A stretch of 64,000 nt of DNA from Candidatus Borrarchaeum weybense (GCA_019057385.1 JAHQJS010000007.1:310001-374000), one strand, 5' to 3'; numbered from the stretch's first letter, positions 43,797 through 53,307 are shown. Made by a program: numbers and translations. Notes: a model not told the origin generated them from the sequence alone.

Positions 43797-44344
43797 TATC
43801 CTGTCACCCTGCTATAAATCGCATTCAATAGTTGAGTAAATACGTTTTCAACGTTTTCTCCAGTTTTAGAACTTGTTTTAATAAGCGAGTTAGCCGATAG
43901 ATCGTATATTTTTATGAATTCCAAAAGCTGTTCATCATTTATTGCTTCGGCACCCATTTCCTTAACAAGATCTAGTTTTGATCCCATAAACATAAGATCT
44001 GTATTGTCAATTTTCTCTCTGATAATATCATACCATTCATGGAGATTAAATAAACTAGAGATTCGTGTAAGATCAAAAGCAAATATTATCCCTTGTGCCC
44101 CCTCACAATAACTGGGTAAAATAAATCGAAATCTTTTTTCACCCCCGAAGTCCCACACTTGAAGTGTAACCATAATATTTTCACGTATTTTTTTTTCAAA
44201 AAGATAAAAAGATGTACCGATAGTCTTCTTTGTGTCTTCAACAAACTTTTTGGTAGCGTATCTATTTATAAATGTCGTCTTTCCAACGCCTCCTTCTCCT
44301 ACGACAAGTATTTTGAATATATAGGTTTTTTTTTCGCTCTCCAA
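43796..44344 (-). CDS. Ras-superfamily small GTPase (Rab/Arf-like)
   Basis: 182 residues. G1 is GEGGVGKTT (residues ~15-23), the G2 threonine is in KKTIGTSF, G3 is WDFGGEKRF, G4 is GSKLDL (canonical NKxD has Ser instead of Asn), and G5 is TSSKTG. A complete eukaryote-like small GTPase in an archaeal setting is a hallmark of Asgard archaea. No C-terminal prenylation box is present. The start is TTG at 44344 with GAGGT about 9 nt upstream. It is operonic with the zinc-ribbon gene. Confidence 0.9.
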   Translation of the reverse strand: MESEKKTYIFKILVVGEGGVGKTTFINRYATKKFVEDTKKTIGTSFYLFEKKIRENIMVTLQVWDFGGEKRFRFILPSYCEGAQGIIFAFDLTRISSLFNLHEWYDIIREKIDNTDLMFMGSKLDLVKEMGAEAINDEQLLEFIKIYDLSANSLIKTSSKTGENVENVFTQLLNAIYSRVTG

Positions 44345-44562
44345 AGATTTCTACCTCTACAGTTACAGTTGGCTACTCCTTCTTTAATTTTGATTATCAT
44401 AAGATCTTTGACGACACCGTCATATATATTTTTTATGCTGTTATTGCAGCACTCGACGTCAAAACAAATCTTAAAATTCTTCAATACCAATCAAGTTTAC
44501 AAACGTAGCCACAATTAATTTAAGTCTGTTAGCTAGAATAAATTGATAAACTTTTAGATCAT

Positions 44563-45669
44563 ATGGACGGATTTTTTATGAGTATTCCTAAAGAAGAATT
44601 CAGTGAAAGGGTTGCGAAAGCGAAGAAAATGATAGAAAAAAGCGATTTAGGATATCTAATTGTTTCTTCTGTACCGGATATGACCTATCTCTCTAATTAT
44701 ACTCTATACACTGGGGCTGCGAGTGTCCTTATTCCAAAGGAAAACGAACCTGTGCTTTTGATAGATCAAGATTGGGACCTCTTAAGAGCTAAAGAAATCT
44801 CAGGTATTTCAGACACACAAGCTACTTCAGACCTAAAGGTTGGTGTTCCAGAGATTCTTAAAAATACCTATGTTGACGGTAAAATCGGGATTGTTGGCTG
44901 GAGCAATTTCCCTACTCCTCTCTACTTAGCCATCAAAAATAAATTTCCAAATGTAGAATTTATAGACGCAACAGATATTATAAGAACCTTAAGGATGATA
45001 AAAAGTCCTGCTGAGATATCATGCTTAAAAAATGCAGCAAGAATAACAGATGCTGGTGCAAAAACAGTCACCGAAGCTTTAGAGATAGGTAAAACAGAAC
45101 TTGAAATAGTGCTCCAAGCAGAAGCCACTATGAAATTAGCAGGTGCTCGTGAACTGTCATTTCCGACAGTTCTTGGATCAGGAGATAGAACAGAGTTAAT
45201 TGTTCCTCAGCCAACGGAAAAGAAGATAGAAATGAATGACCTCATTCTAATGGATCTTGGAGGTAGATATAATGGATATTGCGCAGATATTTCAAGAACA
45301 AAGATCGTTGGAACCCCAACTCAAGAACAGAAGGATCTCTTTGAAGTCGTGCTACAAATGCATAAAGAGGCTATTGAGACAGTGAAACCCGGGGTTAAGG
45401 CCTTTGAGGTGCACGAAGTTGGAAAACAGGTTGCACAAGAAGCCGGCTATGGAGAATATGTTGTGCATCTAATAGGACATGGTTTGGGGCTAGAAGAACA
45501 CGAACCCCCCATACTTGAAACGGAAGAAACTGAACTAGTTCCAGGAATAGTTCATTCGATCGAGCCAGGCCTTTATATACCAGGGGTCGGTGGGATAAGG
45601 GTTGAGGATACGGTTTTAGTGACTGAAACTGGTTGCAAATTATTAACTTCATTTGACAGAGATCTTTGA
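44563..45669 (+). CDS. M24 family metallopeptidase (Xaa-Pro dipeptidase-like)
   Basis: 368 residues. An N-terminal creatinase-type domain (1-~130) is followed by the pita-bread catalytic domain. The metal ligands are visible in MDLGGRYNGYCADISRT (two Asp), HLIGHGLGLEEHEPP (His), VHSIEPGLYIP (Glu) and GGIRVEDTVLV (Glu). The protein is of the PepQ/PepP type, cleaving Xaa-Pro bonds. Starts at ATG 44563 or 44578 are both possible, and neither has a clear Shine-Dalgarno site. Confidence 0.9.
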   Translation: MDGFFMSIPKEEFSERVAKAKKMIEKSDLGYLIVSSVPDMTYLSNYTLYTGAASVLIPKENEPVLLIDQDWDLLRAKEISGISDTQATSDLKVGVPEILKNTYVDGKIGIVGWSNFPTPLYLAIKNKFPNVEFIDATDIIRTLRMIKSPAEISCLKNAARITDAGAKTVTEALEIGKTELEIVLQAEATMKLAGARELSFPTVLGSGDRTELIVPQPTEKKIEMNDLILMDLGGRYNGYCADISRTKIVGTPTQEQKDLFEVVLQMHKEAIETVKPGVKAFEVHEVGKQVAQEAGYGEYVVHLIGHGLGLEEHEPPILETEETELVPGIVHSIEPGLYIPGVGGIRVEDTVLVTETGCKLLTSFDRDL

Positions 45670-45750
45670 ATTTCAGATGACACTCCCAATAATTAAAAAG
45701 GTATAGATGTACATGTAAAACCCAGTCTATCCAATTCGAGAGGTGAGTAA

Positions 45751-46050
45751 ATGTCTGAACATCCTTTAAAGATTATTGAAACGCTCGATCCAGAACTTCA
45801 CAAACTTGTACAAAATACTGCTGAATTTGCTCTTGAGGATGGTGCATTACCTCAGAAGTTTAAATTTCTTCTTGCGATGGCTCTAGATGCAGCTCATGGT
45901 GCAGTTCGAGGGGTAAAATTTTTAGCTCGAGCAGCAATGCAATCAGGTGCGACAAAAGAAGAGGTTATGGAAACATTACGTGTCACTCATTATGTTAGTG
46001 GTGCAGGGAGTATCTACACGGCAGCACAAGCACTAGGAGAGTTATTTTAA
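45751..46050 (+). CDS. Carboxymuconolactone decarboxylase / AhpD-like protein
   Basis: 99 residues with the CMD fold pattern: an ALPQKFKFLLAMALDAAHGAVRGVKFLARAAMQSGATKEEVMETL helix set and a terminal SGAGSIYTAAQAL. The AhpD CxxC is absent (DAAHGAV), so peroxidase-type redox chemistry is unlikely. GAGAGGTGAG lies before the ATG. The gene is 80 nt downstream of the peptidase. Confidence 0.85.
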   Translation: MSEHPLKIIETLDPELHKLVQNTAEFALEDGALPQKFKFLLAMALDAAHGAVRGVKFLARAAMQSGATKEEVMETLRVTHYVSGAGSIYTAAQALGELF

Positions 46051-46109
46051 CCAAAAAATTTACCGAGCGCTTGTTTTCACCCTTTTTGAAAGCAATAAAG
46101 GTGAATGGT

Positions 46110-46147
46110 TTGCATGTTGATACTCACATTCATGCTGACGGGATGAG
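46110..46147 (+). pseudogene. 5' fragment of a TatD paralogue truncated at element E
   Basis: TTG 46110 with AAAGGTGA upstream reads LHVDTHIHADGMS, almost the same as the intact gene's MNLIDTHIHVDGMS at 46432. The frame breaks at 46148, where an element-like right end begins. Nothing of the remaining gene is seen. Confidence 0.6.
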
Positions 46148-46380
46148 TAAACTACCTCATGCTTAAGCATTAAGGCTTATAGCTATACTTAGGATCAATC
46201 CTCTTCCTAACAGAAGAGTTTCAACGTCATCATACGCTAAATAATGGGGGCGTTTACAAGACCCCAGCCCAGTAATCCTCATATAGAGTCGGGCTATACA
46301 TGTTTACTCATCACCATCATTAAGGTCATAAACCGTTTCCACTTCTATGAGAGGTGTGCCTTGAGACCACTTTCTTATAC
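46148..46380 (-). mobile_element. Element E: degenerate IS200/IS605-like element
   Basis: The right-end hairpin on the minus strand at 46148-46181 (AAGCCTTAATGCTTAAGCATGAGG then TAGTTTA) matches the other copies in layout. The left end near 46350-46380 (AAGAAAGTGGTCTCAAGGCACACC) is weak and has no clear T(A/T)AC flank. The body is shorter than in the other copies. The boundary on the right is approximate. Confidence 0.4.
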
Positions 46381-46431
46381 CCACGAAGACTTATTTAAAA
46401 TAGGAGAGACCTTCCTAAAAGTGAAAACATC

Positions 46432-47202
46432 ATGAATCTTATTGACACCCACATACACGTAGACGGAATGAGTGAAGATGAACTGAGAGAAATGGTTTCT
46501 AATGGTATAACACGCGCAATCACTTGTGCTTATTTTCCCATTGAACCAAATTACACTCAAACCCTAATTGATTTGTTCACAAGGCTTATCGACTACGATG
46601 TGCCTAAAACCCGGGAGTGGGGCTTAGATCTATACGCTGCGATAGGAATTCATCCTCGTTCCATTCCAAAAGCCGGCTTTGACCAGATAATTGAGGTTAT
46701 GAAAACCTTATATAAACATGAATTTGTAGTTGCCTTTGGTGAAACAGGTCTACAATTAGGTTCAAACAAAGAAATTGATGCTTTAAAATCACAACTCGAA
46801 CTAGCAAAAGATTGTGACTTTCCTATAATAGTCCACACTCCAAGTGCCAACAAACTCAAAGTTACAGAAAAAACTTTACCTATAATTGATAAAATTCGAA
46901 TCAATCCCGAATTAGTAGTATTAGATCATGTTAATGACGAAACAATGTCTAAAGTGGATAAATCTGGTTATAACGTAGGACTTACAGTACAATCTGGTAA
47001 ATTACTACCAGAAACGGCCGCTGAGTTGATTATTCAATATGCTGATAGTAATATTATCGTGCTAAATAGCGACAATGGATTTCGTAAGTGTAATATCACG
47101 AGTGTTGCACAGACGATTGAAAGTCTAAAATCTCATGGAGTTGAAAAAAAACTTCTAGAAAGAATATCTCATAAGAATGCTGAAAAAATCTTCAAATTTT
47201 AA
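46432..47202 (+). CDS. TatD-family metal-dependent hydrolase
   Basis: 256 residues with a TIM-barrel amidohydrolase layout. The N-terminal metal motif DTHIH is at residues 5-9. AIGIHPRSIP (His), AFGETGLQLGS (Glu), PIIVHTPSANKL (His) and the Asp of LNSDNGF follow in family order. Relatives include TatD nucleases and archaeal TatD-like enzymes of unknown substrate. A TATA-like CTTATTTAAAATA (46389-46401) is about 35 nt upstream. A diverged 5' duplicate of its first codons lies at 46110. Confidence 0.85.
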   Translation: MNLIDTHIHVDGMSEDELREMVSNGITRAITCAYFPIEPNYTQTLIDLFTRLIDYDVPKTREWGLDLYAAIGIHPRSIPKAGFDQIIEVMKTLYKHEFVVAFGETGLQLGSNKEIDALKSQLELAKDCDFPIIVHTPSANKLKVTEKTLPIIDKIRINPELVVLDHVNDETMSKVDKSGYNVGLTVQSGKLLPETAAELIIQYADSNIIVLNSDNGFRKCNITSVAQTIESLKSHGVEKKLLERISHKNAEKIFKF

Positions 47203-47219
47203 AAACTAGAAGTGCACCG

Positions 47220-47678
47220 TTAGGTTTTCTTTTTTGCGGCTTCTAATCTCCTTTTCACAAGTTCATTGTTAGGATCGATTTCCACTGCCTTCTTTAAACA
47301 TTCAATTTCTTGAGCATGATTTCCTATTTCCCCGTAAGCAACTGCCATATTATACCATGCCCTTTCATGTTGAGGGTTGAGTTCTATTGCTTTTTCACAA
47401 TTTTCGACTACCTTTCTATGATCTCTAAGTGCACCGTAAGCTAATGCCATAGCGTACCATGCCTCTTCTAACTTAGGTGTGATATCTATAACTTTTTGAA
47501 AGCACTCAATAGCTTTATTATGCTCACCAAACATTCCGTAAGCAACACCCATATTGTACCAGACCTTATAGTGTTTTGGATCAATCTTTAACGCTTTTTC
47601 GTATTCACTTATTGCTTTTTGGTATTGATTTTGTTCAAAATACTCATATCCTCTTTTGAAGTAATCGTCTACTGACAT
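47220..47678 (-). CDS. Small TPR protein
   Basis: 152 residues, essentially four tetratricopeptide units of 34 residues. They start near residues 4, 38, 72 and 106, each with AW/VWYNMGVAYG-type helix A and AIEC-type helix B and ending in P. A protein-interaction module with no catalytic part. AGGAAG lies about 8 nt before the ATG. It follows the 47692 gene closely on the same strand, so they are probably one operon. Confidence 0.88.
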   Translation of the reverse strand: MSVDDYFKRGYEYFEQNQYQKAISEYEKALKIDPKHYKVWYNMGVAYGMFGEHNKAIECFQKVIDITPKLEEAWYAMALAYGALRDHRKVVENCEKAIELNPQHERAWYNMAVAYGEIGNHAQEIECLKKAVEIDPNNELVKRRLEAAKKKT

Positions 47679-47691
47679 GGACCTCTCTTCC

Positions 47692-48456
47692 TCAGTGTAC
47701 TCGCCATTTTTTTCGATTAAAAAGTTTTTTGAACCTTCCCTTTTTTTCAGTTCTTGGTTCCATTACTTCTTCTATAACTTCTGAATTACTAGTATTAAGT
47801 TGTTCCATTTCATTCTGATTACTTGAAATTTCTTCAGTTTCAACTTCTAAGTTATCACTTTCGTTAATTAATCCTTTAGGGTTGGATGGGGAGTTCTCCA
47901 CCATTTTAGTGAAACTATCTAACATTAAGGATTCGTGCAGTTTCATTTTATCTGAAACATGCAAAATTCTACCTGATTTTTCTGTAGCATCAGCTTGCAA
48001 CGACATGGAACAACAGGTCTGAAACGAAGGTTTCCCATATTCTGAAATAAATAACCATGCTTCTTGATATGGACTTTTGTCATTTCGTAATTCTAATTGG
48101 CGATCAAACTGAATTCCACCACTCTTTACTCCTTCATGCAGTTCAACGACAATTTCACGAGGATATTCTGATAGAAAATCAACAAATTCTATGAATTCTC
48201 CAACACTCACACGTTTTTCAAGCCGGACTTCTCTAGCGACTTTCAAAGCAAAATCAACTGCTTGCTTCAATTGTTCGATCCCATGTTTTTGATAATACTT
48301 ATAAGCAGTAGCATACGCCTCAATAAAACCTCTTTTCTGAAGAAACTCTTCTACGTGCAATTCGCCAAGCCTGATTTGATTTTGAAGTAACCTAACATGG
48401 GTTTTCCCAAGTCCAGCTATCACGTCTACAGCGTTGCGAAACTCAATTATACTCAT
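47692..48456 (-). CDS. Unknown protein with helical N-terminus and basic tail
   Basis: 254 residues. The N-terminal ~170 residues are helical with FVDFLSEYPREIVVELHEGVKSGG. The middle has Ser/Glu-rich low complexity (about 175-235). The C-terminal KKGRFKKLFNRKKWRVH is strongly basic and could bind membrane or nucleic acid. I recognise no family. It is upstream of and likely co-transcribed with the TPR protein. Confidence 0.6.
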   Translation of the reverse strand: MSIIEFRNAVDVIAGLGKTHVRLLQNQIRLGELHVEEFLQKRGFIEAYATAYKYYQKHGIEQLKQAVDFALKVAREVRLEKRVSVGEFIEFVDFLSEYPREIVVELHEGVKSGGIQFDRQLELRNDKSPYQEAWLFISEYGKPSFQTCCSMSLQADATEKSGRILHVSDKMKLHESLMLDSFTKMVENSPSNPKGLINESDNLEVETEEISSNQNEMEQLNTSNSEVIEEVMEPRTEKKGRFKKLFNRKKWRVH

Positions 48457-48679
48457 ATCTAGATCACTTGATTCTTCTTAAGAAAGGCACTACTTCGTTG
48501 TATTTTAATATTTTTAGAACAATTATCACTTGCTAGAATCAAACAAAATCAGAATTTTAGGATGAGAAGTTTTTTAACAAGGTCTTGGAGAAAAAAATAC
48601 TTGTATATCCTTTTTTTTGATTAAGGAAATAAAAAATAAAAACATGGTGACATTATCTGCGTTCTTTAGTAGACTAGAC

Positions 48680-48736
48680 TTAACAACATCCAGCACATTT
48701 GGATACAGCTGACATTCTTCTTTTTGCTTTTTTCAA
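48680..48736 (-). CDS. 18-residue cysteine-rich micro-ORF
   Basis: TTG start with AAAGGTGAT 6 nt upstream. The product reads MKKAKRRMSAVSKCAGCC. It has a basic N-terminus and a C-terminal CxxCC. Strong Shine-Dalgarno site, correct spacing and an orderly composition suggest real translation. There is no family match. Confidence 0.45.
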   Translation of the reverse strand: MKKAKRRMSAVSKCAGCC

Positions 48737-48991
48737 AATAATCACCTTTGAAGTAACAAGGATTTTTTTTTAAAAAGAATTTCGATTAAGGTAAAGCAAG
48801 CCAATGACTCTTGAAAACTAAATGAAGATATCATTTAAAATTCAATTTTCAAAAGTGTTGGCAGGAGTTTTTTAAGAATTTAAAAAGCTAAGAAAACTAA
48901 TCTTAAATAAAACTATCATTTAAAGAAATCATTTTTCATTTCTACCGCTAAGACTATTCAAATTATTGTCATAATCTATAATATAGCATTA

Positions 48992-49014
48992 CCAAATAGG
49001 TTAGTTTTATATAC
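48992..49014 (+). promoter_or_regulatory. tfb1 promoter with CCAAATAG element
   Basis: CCAAATAGG immediately precedes TTAGTTTTATATAC. It lies about 170 nt before the tfb1 ATG, implying a long leader. A very similar block stands before the dehydrogenase gene near 59801. Confidence 0.4.
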
Positions 49015-49182
49015 TTATCGATCCATATCAATATATAGATATAAAAAAGGTATAGTTTGTGGGAACGTCATTTCCTGAAAATTACATACTGATGATCTGA
49101 TTTTCGTGAAGTATTTCGTGTCTATTAGCTCATATGCTCATCGTTAAACCTATACAGAAAACTAATATTAGGGGAATAAAAA

Positions 49183-50145
49183 ATGAGTGATATAGAGATT
49201 GAAAGAAGAACTAAAACTAATGAAGACATCAGCTTCTGTAGGGAAATTCGCTGTAATGAATGTGGCTCACTTAATGTTGTTTGTGATGATACTCGGGGAG
49301 AGATCATTTGTAATGACTGTGGATTGGTTATTGAAGAACATATGGTTGATACAGGGCCAGAATGGCGTAGCTACACGGCGGAAGAACGAAAAAAGAGAGA
49401 CCGTGTAGGCAGCCCCATGAATTATTCTATACATGATAAAGGCTTGTCCACAATTATTGGTCCAGAAAATAGAGATAGTTATGGAAACAATCTGGCACCT
49501 CGTCGACGAGCAGAAATCTATAGATTGAGAAAGTGGCAACGACGTACTAGAACGCACAGTTCAAGGGACCGAAACCTCATACAAGCTCTTAGTGAATTAG
49601 ATCGCCTAGCAAGTCAAATGGGCATTCCAAAATCCATTAAAGAAGAAGCAGCCATTATTTATCGAAAAGCATTAGAAAAAAAGATGAGTAGAAGCACTTC
49701 AATAGAATCCTTGGTTGCTGCTTCGCTTTATGCAGCCTGTAGAATTAGACAAATCCCCCGTACTCTTGATGAAATTGCAGAAAAGTCACATATTAGTAAA
49801 AAACAACTGGGACAAGCGTTTCGATTACTTGCAAGAAGAGTTAACATGTCTATTCCGTTAAGTACACCAATAGACTTTATCCCAAGATTTGCTAATGACC
49901 TAGGTCTCTCAGTAAGTGTATCTAGCAGAGCTAAAAAACTTCTGAAAAAAGCAAAAGAGGCAGGTATTACCGCAGGCAAAGATCCAACTGGAATGGCCGC
50001 TGCCGCGCTCTATATTGCTGGAATATTAGAAGATGAAAGAAGAACACAGCGAGAAATTGCGCGGGTAGCACGAGTCACCGAAGTTACAGTTCGAAATCGA
50101 TATAAAGAGCTAGTAAAGTATCTCCAGATTGCAGTTGCAACATAA
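49183..50145 (+). CDS. tfb: Transcription initiation factor TFB
   Basis: 320 residues. The N-terminal zinc ribbon has Cys24/27 and Cys43/46 (RCNECG and ICNDCG). The B-reader/linker EWRSYTAEERKKRDRVGSPMNYSIHDKGLST follows, then two cyclin repeats (about 120-210 and 215-320). It recruits RNA polymerase to TBP-bound promoters. AGGGGA precedes the ATG. A second, diverged TFB is encoded 1.8 kb downstream. Confidence 0.95.
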   Translation: MSDIEIERRTKTNEDISFCREIRCNECGSLNVVCDDTRGEIICNDCGLVIEEHMVDTGPEWRSYTAEERKKRDRVGSPMNYSIHDKGLSTIIGPENRDSYGNNLAPRRRAEIYRLRKWQRRTRTHSSRDRNLIQALSELDRLASQMGIPKSIKEEAAIIYRKALEKKMSRSTSIESLVAASLYAACRIRQIPRTLDEIAEKSHISKKQLGQAFRLLARRVNMSIPLSTPIDFIPRFANDLGLSVSVSSRAKKLLKKAKEAGITAGKDPTGMAAAALYIAGILEDERRTQREIARVARVTEVTVRNRYKELVKYLQIAVAT

Positions 50146-50483
50146 AACTCCTACAGAAGCTTTACTCTTTTTTTAACTGAATTTTTTCTTATACTGAACT
50201 GATTTCACTTTTTAAAATTCTCTTTCAACATTTAAGTTGAAAAAAATTGACTTTTTTTGCGTTAAATTATACCAACGATATGTTTATGCTTAAGAACTAA
50301 CAGAAAGTTATGAATTTGTTAACTCTTTTTTGATTGATAAATATCATCACTTGTTTTACTTTTTGCTTAATGCTGTTAATTGACTTAGAAATTAAACTAA
50401 TAATAGAAATACTTTTACTTTCACCGATCTCTCTATATTTAAAATACAAGATTTTACAAGTATATGTGAGATAGGTGATTATT
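50146..50483. promoter_or_regulatory. Intergenic region with radA promoter
   Basis: About 340 nt. The radA TATA box (TATATTTAAAATA, 50434-50446) lies about 40-50 nt upstream of the ATG. Nothing else was seen. Confidence 0.45.
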
Positions 50484-51419
50484 ATGGTTGAACTGGAAGA
50501 ACTACCAGGTGTAGGCCCAGCAACAGCTGTAAAATTGAAAGAAGCAGGATACGCGTCTCTTGAAACATTAGCCGTAGCTTCACCCAAAGAACTATCAACT
50601 GCTGTCGATATTGGTGAAACTACTGCTCAAAAAATAATTCAAGCGGCACGTGAGCAATTAGAAATAGGATATTCCACAGCTCTAGAATTCTATGATACAC
50701 GTAAGGCTGTTGGGCGTATAACCACAGGTAGTCAACAATTAGATGCAGTACTAGGTGGTGGTGTAGAAACCAATGCCATTACTGAATTTTATGGGCCTTT
50801 CCGATCAGGTAAGACGCAACTTTGCCACGAATTATGTATAAAGGTACAACTTCCTCCAGAAAATGGAGGATTAAGTGGTGCAGCCTTATATGTTGATACT
50901 GAAGGTACTTTTCGTCCTGAACGTATTGTTCAAATGATGGAAAAGGAAGATCTTGAAATTGATTCAACCTTACAGAATGTAGTCTATGCAAGAGCCTACA
51001 ATAGTGATCATCAGATTTTACTTGTTGAGGAATCAGCAGCTATAATTAAGGAAAAGAATATTAAATTATTTATTGTGGATGCACTGACTAGTTATTTCAG
51101 GAGCGAATATACTGGTCGTGGAACACTTGCAGAGCGACAACAGAAACTTAATAAACACTTACACCAACTGCTCCGTCTTGCAGAAGTGAATAACTTAGCA
51201 GTTGTGGTCACCAATCAAGTGATGTCTAGACCAGATATGTTCTTTGGCGATCCCACAGCTCCCGTTGGTGGGCATATCGTAGCCCATGCATGTACTACAC
51301 GTATTTATTTGCGTAAATCCAAAGGAGATCGACGGATTGCACGAGTAATCGATAGCCCATGCCTTCCCGAAGCTGAGGCTGTATTTACAATCCAAGAAGG
51401 CGGTATTGGAGACCCATAG
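50484..51419 (+). CDS. radA: DNA recombinase RadA
   Basis: About 311 residues. The N-terminal HhH domain is [24 protein letters not shown] (residues 6-30). The RecA core has Walker [10 protein letters not shown] near residue 100 and a [19 protein letters not shown]alker B region, then [12 protein letters not shown] and [23 protein letters not shown]. It forms nucleoprotein filaments for strand exchange. Walker A is GPFRSGKT rather than the common GEFGSGKT. ATG 50484 with AGGTGA upstream is preferred to the GTG at 50475. Confidence 0.95.
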   Translation: MVELEELPGVGPATAVKLKEAGYASLETLAVASPKELSTAVDIGETTAQKIIQAAREQLEIGYSTALEFYDTRKAVGRITTGSQQLDAVLGGGVETNAITEFYGPFRSGKTQLCHELCIKVQLPPENGGLSGAALYVDTEGTFRPERIVQMMEKEDLEIDSTLQNVVYARAYNSDHQILLVEESAAIIKEKNIKLFIVDALTSYFRSEYTGRGTLAERQQKLNKHLHQLLRLAEVNNLAVVVTNQVMSRPDMFFGDPTAPVGGHIVAHACTTRIYLRKSKGDRRIARVIDSPCLPEAEAVFTIQEGGIGDP

Positions 51420-51913
51420 AACTTTTTTTCTTTTTCTTATGGCGTAGAAAGTTGTTAAATCATCTCATTCATTAGAAGTCTAGATTAGTGCCCAAAATTA
51501 AAGGCAAAATGGAAAATAGAAATGATTTCGAGTAAAATATGTGCTCTTTAACAACTTTAAAATGTTTAGATTTACCTTTATCCCAAATTGTCCATTTAGA
51601 AAAGCATCATAAAGATTTTTGTGGACATCGACTATATGAAAGAACTTTTCTAGAAATCAATCAATAAGACAAATAATTTTTTTATTTTCACCGCTAAAAT
51701 TTTACATTTTTTCCTTATAGTATCAATTTAAATACTTTATCTCCTTATATAGTAAAAAACTAATGATATTTATAGGATCTTTGGGAAAGTGCGAGAAAAT
51801 TATGAGACCTTTTTTTAGAGAGGCATTATGCGCACTAGAATAGTTGCGTCTACCCTTTAACTAATTTAGTTCTTTGATAAGTTAAAGTAGAGGCAGTTGC
51901 TAATAATGGAGGA
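51420..51913. other. Intergenic region upstream of second TFB
   Basis: About 490 nt, with TATA-like CTTATATAG (51744-51752) about 165 nt before the second TFB. No gene was seen. Confidence 0.5.
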
Positions 51914-52858
51914 TTGGTAATCATAGAAAAGTGTCAATTAAAACATGATGAAAATAAGTGTTCTGAGTTTGAATGTAGATCAATTAACCTCGTTTTTGAT
52001 GACTCCCGAGGTGAACTTATCTGTGATAAGTGTGGTCTAGTTATCGAAGAACATATAATTGATAGAGGACCTGAATGGCGAAGTTTCACAACTGAAGATC
52101 AAAAGAATAAAAGCCGCGTAGGAAGCCCTATTAATTATACTATTCACGATAAAGGATTATCTACAACACTTGGTTATGGGTACCGAGACGCCAAAGGAGG
52201 AAAAATCGCACCAGTGAGACGAGCAGAAATCTACAGATTGCGAAGGTTGCAAAGAAGAGCACGGATTACCAATTGTAGGGAACGAAATCTTGTTCAAGCA
52301 TTTAGAGAGTTAGGCCGCTTATCAAGTCAATTGGGTATTCCAAGATCTACGAAAGAAGAAGCAGCAATTATTTATAAAAAAGCGTGGGAGACTAAAATGG
52401 GAATAGGCATATCTACAGACGTTATGGTTGCTGCTACACTTTATGCCGCCTGTCGAATCAGAAAAAATCCTCTCACCTTAGATGAAGTTGCAAAAAAAGC
52501 ACGAATCAGTAAAAAAATACTTGGTCAATGGTTTCTGCGTCTTAAAAAAACGATAAATCTTTCAGTACCATTAAACACGCCTCGTGACTTTATATCACGC
52601 TTTTCTAATGAATTAAAACTCTCAGACAAAGTCGCCAGGAGAGCCATAAAAATCCTTGAGGATGCCAAAGACGAAGGTATCACAACAGGAAAAACGCCAA
52701 CTGGATTAGCTGCTGCTGCACTTTATTTTGCCGGAGAACTTGAAGATGAAAGAAGAACAAAACTAGAAATTGCAAAGGTAGCACAGGTCACAGACGTAAC
52801 CATAAGAAATAGATACAAGGATTTAGTAAAAAATCTTGAAATAGAAGTTACAGTGTAA
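51914..52858 (+). CDS. Second transcription factor B, atypical zinc ribbon
   Basis: 314 residues, alignable with the first TFB over its whole length, including EWRSFTTEDQKNKSRVGSPINYTIHDKGLST and the two cyclin repeats. The first zinc-ribbon cysteine pair is altered: Cys24 of TFB1 corresponds to Glu18, leaving C16-x4-C21, while the second pair (C37, C40) is intact. TTG 51914 sits too close to GGAGG (51908-51912), so the true start may be the following codons. It is probably a promoter-selective paralogue. Confidence 0.9.
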   Translation: MVIIEKCQLKHDENKCSEFECRSINLVFDDSRGELICDKCGLVIEEHIIDRGPEWRSFTTEDQKNKSRVGSPINYTIHDKGLSTTLGYGYRDAKGGKIAPVRRAEIYRLRRLQRRARITNCRERNLVQAFRELGRLSSQLGIPRSTKEEAAIIYKKAWETKMGIGISTDVMVAATLYAACRIRKNPLTLDEVAKKARISKKILGQWFLRLKKTINLSVPLNTPRDFISRFSNELKLSDKVARRAIKILEDAKDEGITTGKTPTGLAAAALYFAGELEDERRTKLEIAKVAQVTDVTIRNRYKDLVKNLEIEVTV

Positions 52859-53307
52859 GTGCTTTTAAACCATTTTTATTTTATTCCATTTTCTTTTCAA
52901 TAAATTCTCCAATTTTTCTAGTTAGATTTCTAAATACTTATTCGCCCTTAAACTCAATAACTTCTTCGCAGTACTGGTTTCCCATTGGTATTGCCTTCGT
53001 GAGCTTGTATATTATCTTAAGATAAGGATATTAAAGTGTGTTATTAAACTTAAATACCAGAAATGCTATAGAATATTCGGAGATGGTGCTATGGCAACAA
53101 CCGACGTATTGACAAGGGAGGATTATAGTATATACACAATCTAAGCTTTTGAATTCTTCTGTACCAATGGTACAAAACCTTCTAGCAAAGGTTTGACAGC
53201 ATTTAAAAGTTTATTAGGAGACTTTGTTTTAGATTTTTTCATTCTACGGCATGGATGAAAATTTTAAAAGAATAAAAAATTTCAAAGAATTCAAATGGTG
53301 TTTAATA
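52859..53307. other. Intergenic region with a mini-ORF
   Basis: About 450 nt with a TATA-like ACTTAAATACC near 53049 and a 17-residue ORF at 53091. Nothing else was seen. Confidence 0.45.
53091..53144 (+). CDS. 17-residue mini-ORF
   Basis: ATG with GGAGATGG upstream and a TATA box about 40 nt earlier. The product reads MATTDVLTREDYSIYTI. It could be a leader peptide or the 5' remnant of a gene. Confidence 0.3.
   Translation: MATTDVLTREDYSIYTI

Larger units (their letters stand above)
48457..49182. other. Long intergenic region upstream of tfb
   Basis: About 725 nt. It holds a minus-strand 18-residue Cys-rich micro-ORF (48680-48736) and the tfb1 promoter near 48992-49014. Otherwise nothing was seen. 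Confidence 0.5.
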
